A program made the translations under genes and the position numbers. Below the pieces are notes generated by a model. The model was not told the origin of the DNA, did not search any database, and saw only the letters and a list, made by a program, of their open reading frames with translations. From the NCBI RefSeq assembly GCF_023155275.1, contig NZ_JALMUV010000013.1:1-64000 (forward strand): 64,000 nucleotides of DNA, written 5' to 3'. Every line of letters starts with the position of its first letter. Positions within the stretch are counted from its first letter, which is position 1. The stretch comes from Streptomyces rhizoryzae (GTDB taxonomy: Bacteria > Actinomycetota > Actinomycetes > Streptomycetales > Streptomycetaceae). Below are positions 41,861 to 51,746 of this stretch, in pieces.

Positions 41861-43741
41861 ATGGAGGGCAAAAAAACTCGCCGGTACATCGACTATCCCC
41901 GCCTGGGCCGGAAGGGGGTGCGCCGCTGGCTGCCGTCGTGGCGGCTGTGGCTGGGCACGTCCACCTTCGTCCTGGCCTGTCTGGCGGGGCTGTTCGCGTT
42001 CGTCTACGCCAAGGTCGACATCCCCGATGAGAACGCACTGGCCGGGAAGGAGGCCAGTGTCTACTACTGGGCGGACGGCAGCCAGATGGTCAGCGTCGGC
42101 GCCGTCAACCGGCAGAACGTCGCCCTCGACAGAGTGCCGAAGCACGTCCAGAACGCGGTGATAGCCGCGGAGAACGCCACCTTCTACAGCGATTCCGGGG
42201 TCTCCTTCACCGGGATCGCCCGCGCGGTGGTCACCATGCTCTTCGGCGGGGACACCCAGGGCGGTTCGACCATCACCCAGCAGTACGTGAAGAACACCTA
42301 TCTCTCACCGGACCAGACCGCGACCCGCAAGGTGAAGGAATTCATCATCGCGCTGAAGGTCAACAACCGGAAAACCAAATCGGAGATCCTGCGCGGGTAT
42401 CTCAACACCAGCTGGTTCGGCCGCGGTTCGAACGGCATACAGGCGGCCGCGCACGCCTATTACGGTATCGACGCCAAGGACCTGAATCCCAGCCAGGGCG
42501 CCCTGCTGGCCGCCGTCCTGAAGGGCTCCGAGCAGTACGACCCCGGGCTGAGCCGGGCCAACCACGAGCGTGCGGTGGCCCGTTGGAAGTGGATCCTCGA
42601 CCGGCTGGTCGCCACCGGCGCGATGGACGCCGACGAGCGGGCCCGGTACCAGGAATTCCCCGAGCCGCGCCCGGTCACCAAACCCACCAGCCAGGCCGGC
42701 CAGATCGGTTATCTCGTCGATATCGCCAACAAGTTCGTCAAGAGCGCCACCGGGCTGACCGACAAGGACCTGGCCCGCGGCGGCTACCGCATCCACACCA
42801 CCTTCGACAAACAGCGCACCCGCCGGCTGGAAAAGGCGGTGCAGGACGTCCGGGCGAAGCGCCTCGATCCGGAAAAGCGCGCCGAGGACACGTTCGTGGA
42901 ATTCGGGGCGGCCTCCGTGCGGCCCGCCGACGGCGCGATCGTCGCGCTCTACGGCGGCACGGACGCCACCCGGCACTTCAGCAACAACGCGGACACCACG
43001 GCGGTCCCGGCCGGCTCCGCCTTCAAACCGTTCGTACTGGCCGCCGCCCTCCAGGAGGAGGCCGAGCGGTACGGGGACCGGGCCCGCCCGGTCGGCTCCC
43101 CCAGCCGGGCGGACGAGCTGCGCGGCGCCCTGATGCAGGGCCGCAGCGGCCCGTTCGTCCAGGCCGGGAAACAGCTCGGGCTGGAGCGCATCCGGGACCT
43201 GGTGCTCGCGGCCGGGCTGCGCAAGGAGAGCCTGGCCCAGCTGGAGCAGACCTTCCCGCTGGGCACCTCGGCGCCCAGCGCGGTCCGGCTGGCCAGCGCG
43301 TACACCACCTTCGCCAACGGCGGGCGGCACGCCGAGCCGTACGCGGTGGCGCGGATGACCTACCGGGGGAAGCCGGTGGCGGGCTTCGACCGGGCCGAAC
43401 CGCAGCAGGTGGTCGGCCCGGCGGTGGCGCAGCAGGTGACGGCCACGCTGGAGGGGGTGGGCTGGCGCATCCTGGGCTCCCCGGACGCCAAGCCGGCGCA
43501 GCAGCCGCCGGCCGCCGGGTCCACCGAGTCCGGGGACCGGCTGAAGTCGGCGTGGTTCGTGGCCACCCCGCCGCCGTCCGGCAGCGGGGAGGGCACGGAG
43601 CCCACCACCGCCGTCACCCTCTTCCGGAACAAGCCGGGGGCGCCCCAGCTGCTGCCCCTGAACGGCGTCGGCGGCCCCGGCACCGGGCTGGGCACCGCGC
43701 TCCCGCCCCAGGTCTGGGCCGCCGCGCAGAACGCCGCGTAG
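41861..43741 (+). CDS. class A penicillin-binding protein with degenerate transpeptidase domain
   Basis: About 626 aa. One membrane anchor (31-50) is followed by a GT51 glycosyltransferase domain: Glu104 in AAENATFYSDSG, GGSTITQQYVKN, and TRKVKEF. The transpeptidase domain keeps SAFK (Ser386), but the SxN position reads GRS and the KTG position reads STES in AAGSTESGDRLKSAWF. It should polymerise glycan but probably not crosslink. The start is uncertain: GTG at 41795 is also in frame, and neither has a strong RBS. Confidence 0.88.
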   Translation: MEGKKTRRYIDYPRLGRKGVRRWLPSWRLWLGTSTFVLACLAGLFAFVYAKVDIPDENALAGKEASVYYWADGSQMVSVGAVNRQNVALDRVPKHVQNAVIAAENATFYSDSGVSFTGIARAVVTMLFGGDTQGGSTITQQYVKNTYLSPDQTATRKVKEFIIALKVNNRKTKSEILRGYLNTSWFGRGSNGIQAAAHAYYGIDAKDLNPSQGALLAAVLKGSEQYDPGLSRANHERAVARWKWILDRLVATGAMDADERARYQEFPEPRPVTKPTSQAGQIGYLVDIANKFVKSATGLTDKDLARGGYRIHTTFDKQRTRRLEKAVQDVRAKRLDPEKRAEDTFVEFGAASVRPADGAIVALYGGTDATRHFSNNADTTAVPAGSAFKPFVLAAALQEEAERYGDRARPVGSPSRADELRGALMQGRSGPFVQAGKQLGLERIRDLVLAAGLRKESLAQLEQTFPLGTSAPSAVRLASAYTTFANGGRHAEPYAVARMTYRGKPVAGFDRAEPQQVVGPAVAQQVTATLEGVGWRILGSPDAKPAQQPPAAGSTESGDRLKSAWFVATPPPSGSGEGTEPTTAVTLFRNKPGAPQLLPLNGVGGPGTGLGTALPPQVWAAAQNAA

Positions 43742-43756
43742 GCCCCGCGCGGGGCC
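43741..43756. terminator. palindromic terminator between PBP and def
   Basis: GGCCCCGC-GCGGGGCC is a perfect 16-bp palindrome immediately after the PBP stop and 5 bp before the convergent def stop. Confidence 0.55.
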
Positions 43757-43760
43757 CCGC

Positions 43761-44390
43761 TCAGTCGTTGGGGACGACGGGGTAGCGGGGCTCCCGCTCG
43801 GCCATCTGCCGCAGCACGTCCTTGCGCTCCCGCTTGGAGAGCCGGTCGATGTAGAGGTAGCCGTAGAGGTGGTCGGTCTCGTGCTGGAGGCAGCGCGCGA
43901 AGTAGCCGGTGCCCTGGACCACGATCGGCTCGCCCTTGGCGTTCTGCCCGCGGACCACGGCGTAGTCGGGGCGGGGCATCGGGGCATAGGCGCCGGGGAC
44001 GGACAGGCAGCCCTCGTTGGAGTCGTCCAGCACCCGCCGCTCGGCCGGCAGCTCGTCCAGGACGGGGTTGCAGACGTGGCCGACGTGGCGCACGCCCTCG
44101 TCGTCCAGGCAGTCGTAGACGAAGACCTTGAGGTCCACGCCGATCTGGTTGGCGGCCAGGCCGACGCCCTCGGCGGTGCGCTGGCTGGCGAACATGTCGT
44201 CGATCAGCCGCGCCAGCTCGTCGTCGAACGCGGTGACGTCCTTGCACTCCTTGTGGAGGACGGGGTTGCCGACCACGGTGATCGGGCGGGAGGTGCCGCG
44301 CTCCCGGTGGGCCGCCTCGCGCTCCTTCGCGTCCGTGACGTCGTCGAGGAACTCGACACTCACCTGCTGGTCACTGTCCTGCTGGGCCAT
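43761..44390 (-). CDS. def: peptide deformylase
   Basis: 209 aa. All three motifs are present: [18 protein letters not shown] (metal Cys) and QHETDHLYG (two metal His and catalytic Glu). It removes the formyl group from nascent proteins. A 45-residue N-terminal extension with acidic residues precedes the core, making it a long actinobacterial type. It is probably one of several def copies. Confidence 0.96.
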   Translation of the reverse strand: MAQQDSDQQVSVEFLDDVTDAKEREAAHRERGTSRPITVVGNPVLHKECKDVTAFDDELARLIDDMFASQRTAEGVGLAANQIGVDLKVFVYDCLDDEGVRHVGHVCNPVLDELPAERRVLDDSNEGCLSVPGAYAPMPRPDYAVVRGQNAKGEPIVVQGTGYFARCLQHETDHLYGYLYIDRLSKRERKDVLRQMAEREPRYPVVPND

Positions 44391-44459
44391 CTCCGCCGCA
44401 CGCCTTCCTGCAAAACCCTGGGGTAACGCCTTACAGCCTACGGGGACGCGGCCGGCCGC

Positions 44460-45458
44460 TCAGCAGACCTCTTCCAGATCACGCCATTCCCGGGTGTCCG
44501 GGCTGTCCGCGACCCAGCCGTCCAGCAGGCCGCGCACCAGGGCCGCGGGCGCCGCGATACCGCACTCGCGCTCGGGCACCCACAGCGAGCCGGAGCCGGC
44601 GGTGCGGTGGCCCAGCGGCCCGGGGTGGCCGGGCTCGCTGTGGTCGTGCGGGTCCAGGTGCTCGCCGTCGCCCTCGTCGCTGGGCATCCGGCTCTCCGAG
44701 CACGTGCGGCACAGCAGCCGCACCGACGAGGACCAGTCCTCGGCGGCGAAGCCGGCGTCGGCGGCCAGCTGCTCCAGGGCGTCCCGGTCGGCCTCGGTGG
44801 CGGCCTCCAGCAGCACCACCCAGGTGGGCACCGGGGACGGCGCCCACAGCTCGATCTCGTCGAAGACCGGGAAGGCGCGGGTCTCCCCGCCGGCGCCGGT
44901 CGTGGTCCGCTCGCCGTGCGGGACGCCGTCGTGCAGCACCACCTCGCCCCAGCGCCGCCCGGAGGACGGCAGCGGGATGGAGAGCACCTCGATCCGGGCC
45001 GGGTCCAGCCGGCGGCCCCAGACCACCTCGGCCTCGCCCTCGGGCGAGAGCCGGACCGCGGCGCTGCCCAGCGCCATGCCCACCGGCTCACCGGTCGGCG
45101 AGCCCTCGCCGGGCACCTTCAGGCCGTACGCCTGCCAGGCCCGGCGGGCCAGCGGCCAGTCCTGGAGGGCGGTGGCGGCGATGCCCACGTTCCACCAGTC
45201 GGGCGCTCCGGTCTCGCGGTCCAGCAGCGCCACCGCGCGCAGCCCGGCGGCCCTGGCCTGCTCCCAGTCGTGCCGGAACTTGTGCAGCAGCGCGAGGTTG
45301 AACCAGGACTCCGACAGCCACGGCTCCATGTCCGCCGCGCGGGTCAGCAGCGCCCCCGCGTCGTCGTAACGGCCGTCACCGATCAGCGTGAAAGCGCGGT
45401 CGGTCGTCTGCCGCCACGAGGCGGAGGGCCGGTGCCGTACCTTGCCGAAGATCCTCAC
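44460..45458 (-). CDS. tetratricopeptide repeat protein
   Basis: 332 aa from the GTG at 45458. TPR-like helices (DRAFTLIGDGRYDDAGALLTRAADMEPWLSESWFNLALLHKFRHDWEQARAAGLRAVALLD) fill the first 120 residues. A second region (LSPEGEAEVVWGRRLDPARIEVLSIPLPSSGRRWGEVVLHDG) and a Cys-containing end (LLCRTCSESRMPSDE) follow. It is conserved near sigR in Streptomyces. Function is unknown. The codon pattern is normal. Confidence 0.85.
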   Translation of the reverse strand: MRIFGKVRHRPSASWRQTTDRAFTLIGDGRYDDAGALLTRAADMEPWLSESWFNLALLHKFRHDWEQARAAGLRAVALLDRETGAPDWWNVGIAATALQDWPLARRAWQAYGLKVPGEGSPTGEPVGMALGSAAVRLSPEGEAEVVWGRRLDPARIEVLSIPLPSSGRRWGEVVLHDGVPHGERTTTGAGGETRAFPVFDEIELWAPSPVPTWVVLLEAATEADRDALEQLAADAGFAAEDWSSSVRLLCRTCSESRMPSDEGDGEHLDPHDHSEPGHPGPLGHRTAGSGSLWVPERECGIAAPAALVRGLLDGWVADSPDTREWRDLEEVC

Positions 45459-45789
45459 GATTCCCGCCTGCTGGTTGCTCTTGTGCCGCTCCGGAGAGTC
45501 CCGGGCGGCGCCCGGGGCCTTCTGGGGGCCCACTCGACAACCTGCCACAGATTGCCGTCGGGCTCAGCCCGGTGTGCTGCGCCCCTGTTGCGGCTCTTGC
45601 CCTGCGCCGACCCCCTGAACCCCCTGCGGGGGCCTTCCTTCGCATCCAACCATGCCCATCTCGCGGGCCGCTCATTACCCATGGGTTCCCGCTCGGTGGA
45701 CGGGCCGGGAACACGGGGCGGCGGGGGTGTGCGGGGGCCGCCGCGGGGCTTGCGGGCCGCTTCCGCGCCCCGGCGCGCACCCGGGCGGT
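45459..45789. other. intergenic region between TPR and HD genes
   Basis: 331 bp without a supported gene; an antisense frame at 45388-45618 looks spurious. It has a small CCCCC-TGC-GGGGG hairpin (45620-45632) that could end the HD-gene transcript, and the promoter of the TPR gene. Confidence 0.5.
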
Positions 45790-47013
45790 TCAGGCCGCCG
45801 GGCCGCCGCGCGCCAGGACCCGGCCGAGGGCCTCGACGACCCGCGGCTCGTGGTCCCGGGCGGTGGCCAGCCGCAGCGCCTCCAGGGCCGCCGGCCCGCC
45901 CCCGGGCCCGCCGCCCGCCACCAGGTCGTCGTAGGCGTCGACGGTGCGCACGATACGGGCGGTGACCGGCTGCTCCCGGTACGGGTCGGCCTGCCGCTCG
46001 ACGATCACCGCGACCTCCGGCGGGGCGCCGGTCCGGCGGGCCACGGCGGCGCCGAGCTGCGCGATGCGGCGCCGTTCGGCGGGCGGCAGCGGGGCCGGGG
46101 CGCCGCCGGGCGCCGGGTCCGGGAGCGCGAGCCGGCCGATGTCGTGCAGCAGCGCGGCGTGCTCCAGGCTCTCCAACGCGGGCCCGGCGAGCCCCAGTTC
46201 GCGGCCCACCGCGCGGCTGAGCGCGGCCACCCGGCGGGCGTGGCCGGGCGGCGCGCAGCCGGCGATCTCGGTGGCCCGGGCCAGGGCGGCGATGGTCTGC
46301 CGGCAGGTGGCGCGGGCCGCCGCGTACCGGCGGACGGCGTACTGGGCGAGCAGCAGCGGCAGACCGGCCACCGGCAGCGCCCACAGTCCACCGGCCGCGA
46401 CGGCCAGTGCGAGCACCACCCCGGCGGCGCCCACCGCCGTCCCGATGCCCGGCAGCGCCCGCACCTCCTCGCGCAGCAGCGCCCCGTACGGCCGGCCGGT
46501 CCGGGCCCCGGCCAGCGCGGCCGCCAGCACCGCGTCGCAGAGCGCGGTGAGCACCGGCAGCGGCACCAGCAGCAGCGGGCACACCGGCCCGGCCGCGCCC
46601 CAGGCGCACAACCCGTCCGGGCCGGCCAGGGGTTGGCAGCAGGCGGCGGCGAAGCCGGCGGTCAGCACCCGGCGGGCCAGCGGGTCCAGCACCGGGCCGC
46701 CGCCGCGCGCCAGGTACGGGACGAGCCCGGCCAGCGACCCGGCCACCACGACCGCGACGGTCTGCGCCACCCCGTGGCCGGCCCCGCCGCCGCCCGCCGC
46801 GCCGAGCAGCGCGTAGCCGAGCGCCCCGGCGGCGGCGAGCGGGGCGCCCGGCCGGCCGCCGGGGTCCCGTACCGCCCCGCCGGCCGCGATCAGCGCCCCG
46901 AAGGCCAGCGCGGCCCGGGGGTCGGCGACGCCGTGCCAGAGGGTGTGGCCCAGGCCCCAGCAGGCCAGCAGAGCGGCCGGGCCGTGGACGCCGAGGGCGG
47001 CGCGGCGGGTCAC
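45790..47013 (-). CDS. membrane HD-domain protein with degenerate GYP region
   Basis: 407 aa. About seven membrane segments fill the first 220 residues (HGPAALLACWGLGHTLWHGV first). The cytosolic domain has ATEIAGCAPPGHARRVAALSRAV and LLHDIGRLALPD, the HD pair, but the later GYP motif is lost (VAVIVERQADPYREQP). It is likely a regulatory or inactive c-di-GMP-type phosphodiesterase relative. The ATG overlaps the stop of the upstream HD-GYP gene by 4 nt. Confidence 0.82.
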   Translation of the reverse strand: MTRRAALGVHGPAALLACWGLGHTLWHGVADPRAALAFGALIAAGGAVRDPGGRPGAPLAAAGALGYALLGAAGGGGAGHGVAQTVAVVVAGSLAGLVPYLARGGGPVLDPLARRVLTAGFAAACCQPLAGPDGLCAWGAAGPVCPLLLVPLPVLTALCDAVLAAALAGARTGRPYGALLREEVRALPGIGTAVGAAGVVLALAVAAGGLWALPVAGLPLLLAQYAVRRYAAARATCRQTIAALARATEIAGCAPPGHARRVAALSRAVGRELGLAGPALESLEHAALLHDIGRLALPDPAPGGAPAPLPPAERRRIAQLGAAVARRTGAPPEVAVIVERQADPYREQPVTARIVRTVDAYDDLVAGGGPGGGPAALEALRLATARDHEPRVVEALGRVLARGGPAA

Positions 47014-48500
47014 CGGGCGGCGCCCCGGTCCGCGCCGGGCCGGCGGGACCGGACTGGAGGGACGTTTCCGCGCCCGGCCGGGACGGCCTCCGGCGCCCGC
47101 TCACCGCCCGCGGCCGCCGGGTCCACCGGGTCCGCCGGGTCCGCCGGGTCCGTCGGCCAGCCGTACTTGTCCAGCGCGGCGGCCAGCGCCCGGACCATCC
47201 GGGGGTCGAACTGGGTCCCGGCGCACCGGTGCAGTTCGGCGACGGCGGCGGGCACCGGGCGGGCCCGGCGGTAGGAGCGGGTGGAGGTCATCGCGTCGAA
47301 GGCGTCGGCGACCGCCACCACCCGGGCGCACTCCGGAATCTGATGCCCCATCAGGCCGTGCGGGTAGCCGCTGCCGTCCACCCGCTCGTGGTGGTGCAGC
47401 ACCGCCGCCCGGGCCTCCCCCAGGAAGCCGAGGCCGCGCACGATCTCGTGCCCGTACTCGGGGTGCAGCTCGATGACCCGGCGCTCCTCCGGGGTCAGCG
47501 GGCCGTCCTTGCACAGCACCCCGGTGGGCACGCCGAGCTTGCCGACGTCGTGCAGGGTCCCGGCGAACCGCAGCACCTCCAGCCGGTCCCCGTCCAGGCC
47601 CAGCTCCCGGGCGATCAGCACCGAGGCCCGGCCGACCCGCTCGCTGTGCCCGCGGGTGTAGCGGTCCTTGAGGCCGACGGCCTGCACCAGGGCGCCCAGC
47701 GCGGCCTGGTGGGCGGCGCGCTCCCGGTGGCACTGCGCCAGCGCCCAGCAGGACAGGTGCACCGGCAGCAGCACCAGCAGCGCCGCGGGCGGCCCGTACG
47801 GGCTGCGCCAGAGCACCGCCATCAGGAGCCCGGTCGGCCCGTGGACGAGGTACGGGCCGAGCGCCCGAGCCGCGGCGGTGCGCCAGGCGGTGCGCGGCGG
47901 GCGCCGCTCGGCCAGGACCAGGATGCCGCCGCCGAGCGCGCCCAGCACCGCACCGCAGGCCCCGGCGGCGGCCAGGGCGGGCGGCAGCAGCCCAGGTAGG
48001 GCGGCGGAGTCGGCGGGCGGGGCCAGGGCCCGGAAGACCTGGGCGGCCGTCCAGGTGGCGAGGGCGAGTTCGGCGGCGCGCCAGAGGCGGCGGGCGGCGG
48101 GCCAGGGGCGCGCGGCCGGCGCGAGCACGGCGCCGGGGACGGCGGTCAGCGCGGCCAGCGGCGGGGGCAGCAGGAGGGCGGCGGCGAGCAGGACGGGGGC
48201 GGCCCAGCCCTGGGGGAAGCCGTCGGGCCCGGGACCGGGGTCCTGGGCGGTGCCGTGGCCGGCGCTGTCGGCGGTGCCGGTGCCGGTTTCGGGGAGCGGG
48301 GCGGCGTCGGGGCCGGGCCGGGCCGGGACACCGCTCGGCGGGCGGGGGATCCGCGCACACAGGGCGTACACGGCGCCCAGCGCCAGGGCGCCGGCCCAGG
48401 GGGCGGCGGCGCCGAGCCGTACCGCGGGGGCCGCGCACAGCCCCGCTGCCAGGGCGGCGCCGCCGATGTACAGCCGTGCGGCCGCCGGAAGTTCCCGCAT
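47010..48500 (-). CDS. membrane-bound HD-GYP domain phosphohydrolase
   Basis: 496 aa from the ATG at 48500 (RBS GAGGAGGG). Seven or so N-terminal helices precede a complete HD-GYP domain: GHSERVGRASVLIARELGL, TLHDVGKLGVP, ELHPEYGHEIV, and HHERVDGSGYPHGLMG. HD-GYP proteins usually hydrolyse c-di-GMP or related dinucleotides. The C-terminus is Pro/Ala/Asp-rich. It lies 208 bp downstream of rsrA and is coupled to the degenerate HD gene. Confidence 0.9.
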   Translation of the reverse strand: MRELPAAARLYIGGAALAAGLCAAPAVRLGAAAPWAGALALGAVYALCARIPRPPSGVPARPGPDAAPLPETGTGTADSAGHGTAQDPGPGPDGFPQGWAAPVLLAAALLLPPPLAALTAVPGAVLAPAARPWPAARRLWRAAELALATWTAAQVFRALAPPADSAALPGLLPPALAAAGACGAVLGALGGGILVLAERRPPRTAWRTAAARALGPYLVHGPTGLLMAVLWRSPYGPPAALLVLLPVHLSCWALAQCHRERAAHQAALGALVQAVGLKDRYTRGHSERVGRASVLIARELGLDGDRLEVLRFAGTLHDVGKLGVPTGVLCKDGPLTPEERRVIELHPEYGHEIVRGLGFLGEARAAVLHHHERVDGSGYPHGLMGHQIPECARVVAVADAFDAMTSTRSYRRARPVPAAVAELHRCAGTQFDPRMVRALAAALDKYGWPTDPADPADPVDPAAAGGERAPEAVPAGRGNVPPVRSRRPGADRGAAR

Positions 48501-48708
48501 CGCGCCCTCCTCGCCCCTGCCCGACGCACCCGCGCGGCGGCGGGTGGCCGCGCCCCGCGGGGATCCGGCGAGAATAGAGGCGGCGGGGCGCCCGAGGGGG
48601 CGCATCCGCGGATCGAGCAGGGCGGATCGCCCCGCCCGTCACCCCGGAGGGGGATGCGGACGCGCAGACGTTCGAGCGGTGGTGCGGGGGGGGGTGGCGC
48701 GCGGGCCG

Positions 48709-49097
48709 CTACTCGGCGGGCGCGGTGCTGCCGGCCGGGCCGGGCTCGGGGGCCGGCACGGCACCGCCCCGGGCCTCCGCGACCCGCTGCCGCTGGGCCT
48801 GCTCGTGCCGGGCCTGGTCCAGGACGCTCACCTCGGGCACGGTCTCCCCGGCCCGGATCAGCTCGATCCGGCCCATGACCTTGGACCGCAGGTCGGCCGG
48901 GACGTCGTCATGGCCGCAGCAGCGCTTGACGAGCTTCTTGACGGCCTGCTCCAGGCCGTACTTCTCCAGGCACGGCGAGCACTCGTCGAGATGGACCTGG
49001 AATTCGGCGCACTCCCCCGCCGGCATCTCCCGGTCGAGGTATTCGTAAAGGTGGTCAAGGACCTCTGAGCAGTCCTTCTCGTGCGGCTCTCCGCAGC

Positions 49098-49101
<4 letters not shown>
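48709..49101 (-). CDS. rsrA: RsrA, redox-sensitive zinc anti-sigma factor
   Basis: 130 aa. The ZAS motif is HLDECSPC with His37, Cys41 and Cys44; Cys11 is the partner in the disulfide trigger, and Cys31, Cys61 and Cys62 match the known RsrA cysteines. Under oxidation zinc is lost and SigR is freed. The protein is about 25 residues longer than the S. coelicolor one, due to an Ala/Pro-rich C-terminal tail. Its start overlaps the sigR stop (ATGA). Confidence 0.97.
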
Positions 49102-49799
<698 letters not shown>

Positions 49800-49970
49800 C
49801 TCCTCCAACACCGTGGCGGATCCCGCTGCTGCGTGCGCCGCGGGTCCTCTCGATTCGGAGAATAGACGACGATCCGGTGCCACCGCCGCTCCGGCGAGAG
49901 CGGGCTGCGCCGCCTGCACCTGCGGCCACTGCAGGTCGGCGGCCGGTCGGGCCGGGCAAGCGATTCCCAT
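49800..49970 (-). other. N-terminal extension of the longer SigR isoform
   Basis: In-frame ATG at 49970, with GGGAGA upstream, adds 57 residues ([15 protein letters not shown]...) to SigR. S. coelicolor makes a similar 55-residue longer, rapidly degraded SigR'. The promoter at 50031-50056 lies upstream of this start, as required. Confidence 0.75.
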
Positions 49971-50030
49971 GCGGCGGTCTCCCATTCCTCGTGCGCGCTT
50001 CGAGGCAACTCCACTGCCTACGCCTGCCAC

Positions 50031-50056
50031 AACAGCGCCGCCCGCACGATCATTCC
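50031..50056 (-). promoter_or_regulatory. sigma-R-dependent promoter of sigR
   Basis: On the minus strand GGGGAAT (GGAAT at 50056-50052) is followed after exactly 18 bp by GTT (50033-50031), the sigma-R consensus GGGAAT-N18-GTT. It lies about 60 bp before the SigR' start. Confidence 0.9.
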
Positions 50057-50168
50057 CCGCCCGGCCGCAAGATTTCTCCGCGCCTTCCCCGCGCCGCCCG
50101 CTGCCCCGCACCGGCCCGCCGGCCCCGCTGGGCGGCGTCCCGTCCGCGCGCCCCGCCCGTGCGCCCGG

Positions 50169-50825
50169 TCAGCCGGACACCCCGTCCAGCCCGTCCAGCC
50201 ACGCCAGCACCGCGCCGGTGAGCTGCGCCATCGACTCCGCCTCACCCACCCCGGCCGACTTCGGCACCGCGAACCCGTGGTCGCCGTGCGCCACCTCGGT
50301 GAGCTCGGTGCCCTCCGGGAACTCCGCGGGCCGCCCGAACGGGTCCCGTCCGCCCTGCACCACCAGCACCGGCACCCCGGCACCGGCCAGTTCCCCGGCC
50401 CGGGACTTCTCCGGCTTCCCCGGCGGGTGCAGCGGGAAGCTCAGCGCCAGGACGGCGCGGGCGCCCAGCTCGCGCGCCGTACGGCAGGCCACCCGGGCGC
50501 CGGCGCTGCGGCCGCCCGCGACCACCGGCAGTCCGGGCCGGGCGAGCGCCGGCCACAGCGCCGTCCACCCGGCGTCCAGGGTCTTCGGCGCGGGCGCCAC
50601 CTTCTTGCCCGCCACCCGCCACGGCTGCTCGACCAGTGCGACGGTGTAGCCGCGGGGCGGCAGCGCGGCCGCCAGCGCCTGGAGGTCGCGGGCCTCGATG
50701 CCGCCGCCGGCGCCGTGGCCGACCGCGACCACCGCCCGGGCCGGCCCGGCGCCGCGGTACCAGGAGATCCGGGCGTCGCCCGCCGGGGTCGCGACCGTCT
50801 CGCTCTCGTTCGCCCTCGTGCTCAT
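50169..50825 (-). CDS. alpha/beta-hydrolase (dienelactone hydrolase-like)
   Basis: 218 aa from the ATG at 50825. VVAVGHGAGGGIEARDLQALAAALPPRG forms the N-terminal strand and oxyanion region; GGRSAGARVACRTARELG holds the nucleophile elbow GRSAG. VLVVQGGRDPFG supplies the acid and EVAHGDHGF the histidine. It fits the KANL3/Tex30 or dienelactone hydrolase group. The substrate is unknown. It is separated from sigR by about 200 bp. Confidence 0.87.
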   Translation of the reverse strand: MSTRANESETVATPAGDARISWYRGAGPARAVVAVGHGAGGGIEARDLQALAAALPPRGYTVALVEQPWRVAGKKVAPAPKTLDAGWTALWPALARPGLPVVAGGRSAGARVACRTARELGARAVLALSFPLHPPGKPEKSRAGELAGAGVPVLVVQGGRDPFGRPAEFPEGTELTEVAHGDHGFAVPKSAGVGEAESMAQLTGAVLAWLDGLDGVSG

Positions 50826-50880
50826 GGGGCCATCCTGCCCGCGGTGCCCCGCACAGGTCACGGGCGGCCCGCCCGGCCGC

Positions 50881-51711
50881 TCAGAACAGCGTGCCGGCCT
50901 CGGGCGCGGCCAGCTCGGTGACCAGCTCGGGACCGTTGTTGCGGACGTTGCTGACGTCGGTGGGGACCGGGTAGGCGCGCATCGTCCCGGGCGGCGGCGG
51001 GGCGAGCAGCCCCCGCAGGTCGTCGGGGTCGGTGCGGGCCGGGTCGAGCCAGGCGTCCCAGCGGTCCGGGGGCAGCACCAGCGGCATCCGCGGGTGGATC
51101 TCGGCGAGCGACCGCGGGCCCTCGCCGCCGTCCGCCCCGGCCAGCGGGGTGGTCTCGGCCTCGGTGGTGACGACCGTGCACGTCACCCACCAGGCCAGCG
51201 GGTGGTCGGCGGGCAGCGTGCGGTCCCGCCAGAACTCGTAGAGCCCGGCCATCGCCATCACCGAACCGTCCGCGGGCGTCACGAAGTACGGCTGCTTGCG
51301 GGGCCGCTTCCGCTTCCCCTGCTCCTCCAGCTGCCGCTCGGCGGCGCCGGTGACCCACTCGAAGTAGCCGTCACCGGGGAGCAGGCAGCGGCGGGCGGCG
51401 AACGCCTGCCGGAACGAGGGCTTCTCGTGCACCGTCTCGGCCCGGGCGTTGATCATCCGCGCGGCGCCCTCGGGTGATTTCGCCCACGACGGGACCAGGC
51501 CCCACTTGAGCGTCCGCAGCTGGCGCACCGGTCCCGGCGGGAAGGCGGCGGCCGCCTCGCCCTTGAGGGGACGTTCCAGTACCGCGTGCACGTTGTCCGT
51601 CGGGGCGATGTTCCAGCTGGGCGCCAGGGTCTCCGTCGGCTCCCACTGCTGGACGCCGAAGATCCCCACCAGGTCCTCGGGCTTCCGGCTCGCTGCATAC
51701 CTACCGCACAT
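50881..51711 (-). CDS. SRAP (YedK/HMCES) abasic-site DNA-protein crosslinker
   Basis: 276 aa. Cys2 (MCGRY) becomes the N-terminal nucleophile after Met removal. APSWNIAPT, INARAETV, CLLPGDGYFEW (Glu) and HPRMPLVL (His) complete the SRAP catalytic set. It forms a stable crosslink with abasic sites in single-stranded DNA. The start is fixed by the need for Cys at position 2. It is divergent from an M50-like gene across 35 bp; no LexA box was recognised there. Confidence 0.95.
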   Translation of the reverse strand: MCGRYAASRKPEDLVGIFGVQQWEPTETLAPSWNIAPTDNVHAVLERPLKGEAAAAFPPGPVRQLRTLKWGLVPSWAKSPEGAARMINARAETVHEKPSFRQAFAARRCLLPGDGYFEWVTGAAERQLEEQGKRKRPRKQPYFVTPADGSVMAMAGLYEFWRDRTLPADHPLAWWVTCTVVTTEAETTPLAGADGGEGPRSLAEIHPRMPLVLPPDRWDAWLDPARTDPDDLRGLLAPPPPGTMRAYPVPTDVSNVRNNGPELVTELAAPEAGTLF

Positions 51712-51746
51712 ACATGCCACACTGCCATGCCACACGAAGGGGAGAC

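Noticed and set aside
51712..51746. Possible LexA box between the SRAP gene and its neighbour
   Set aside because: No GAAC-N4-GTTC type dyad is present in the 35-bp gap.
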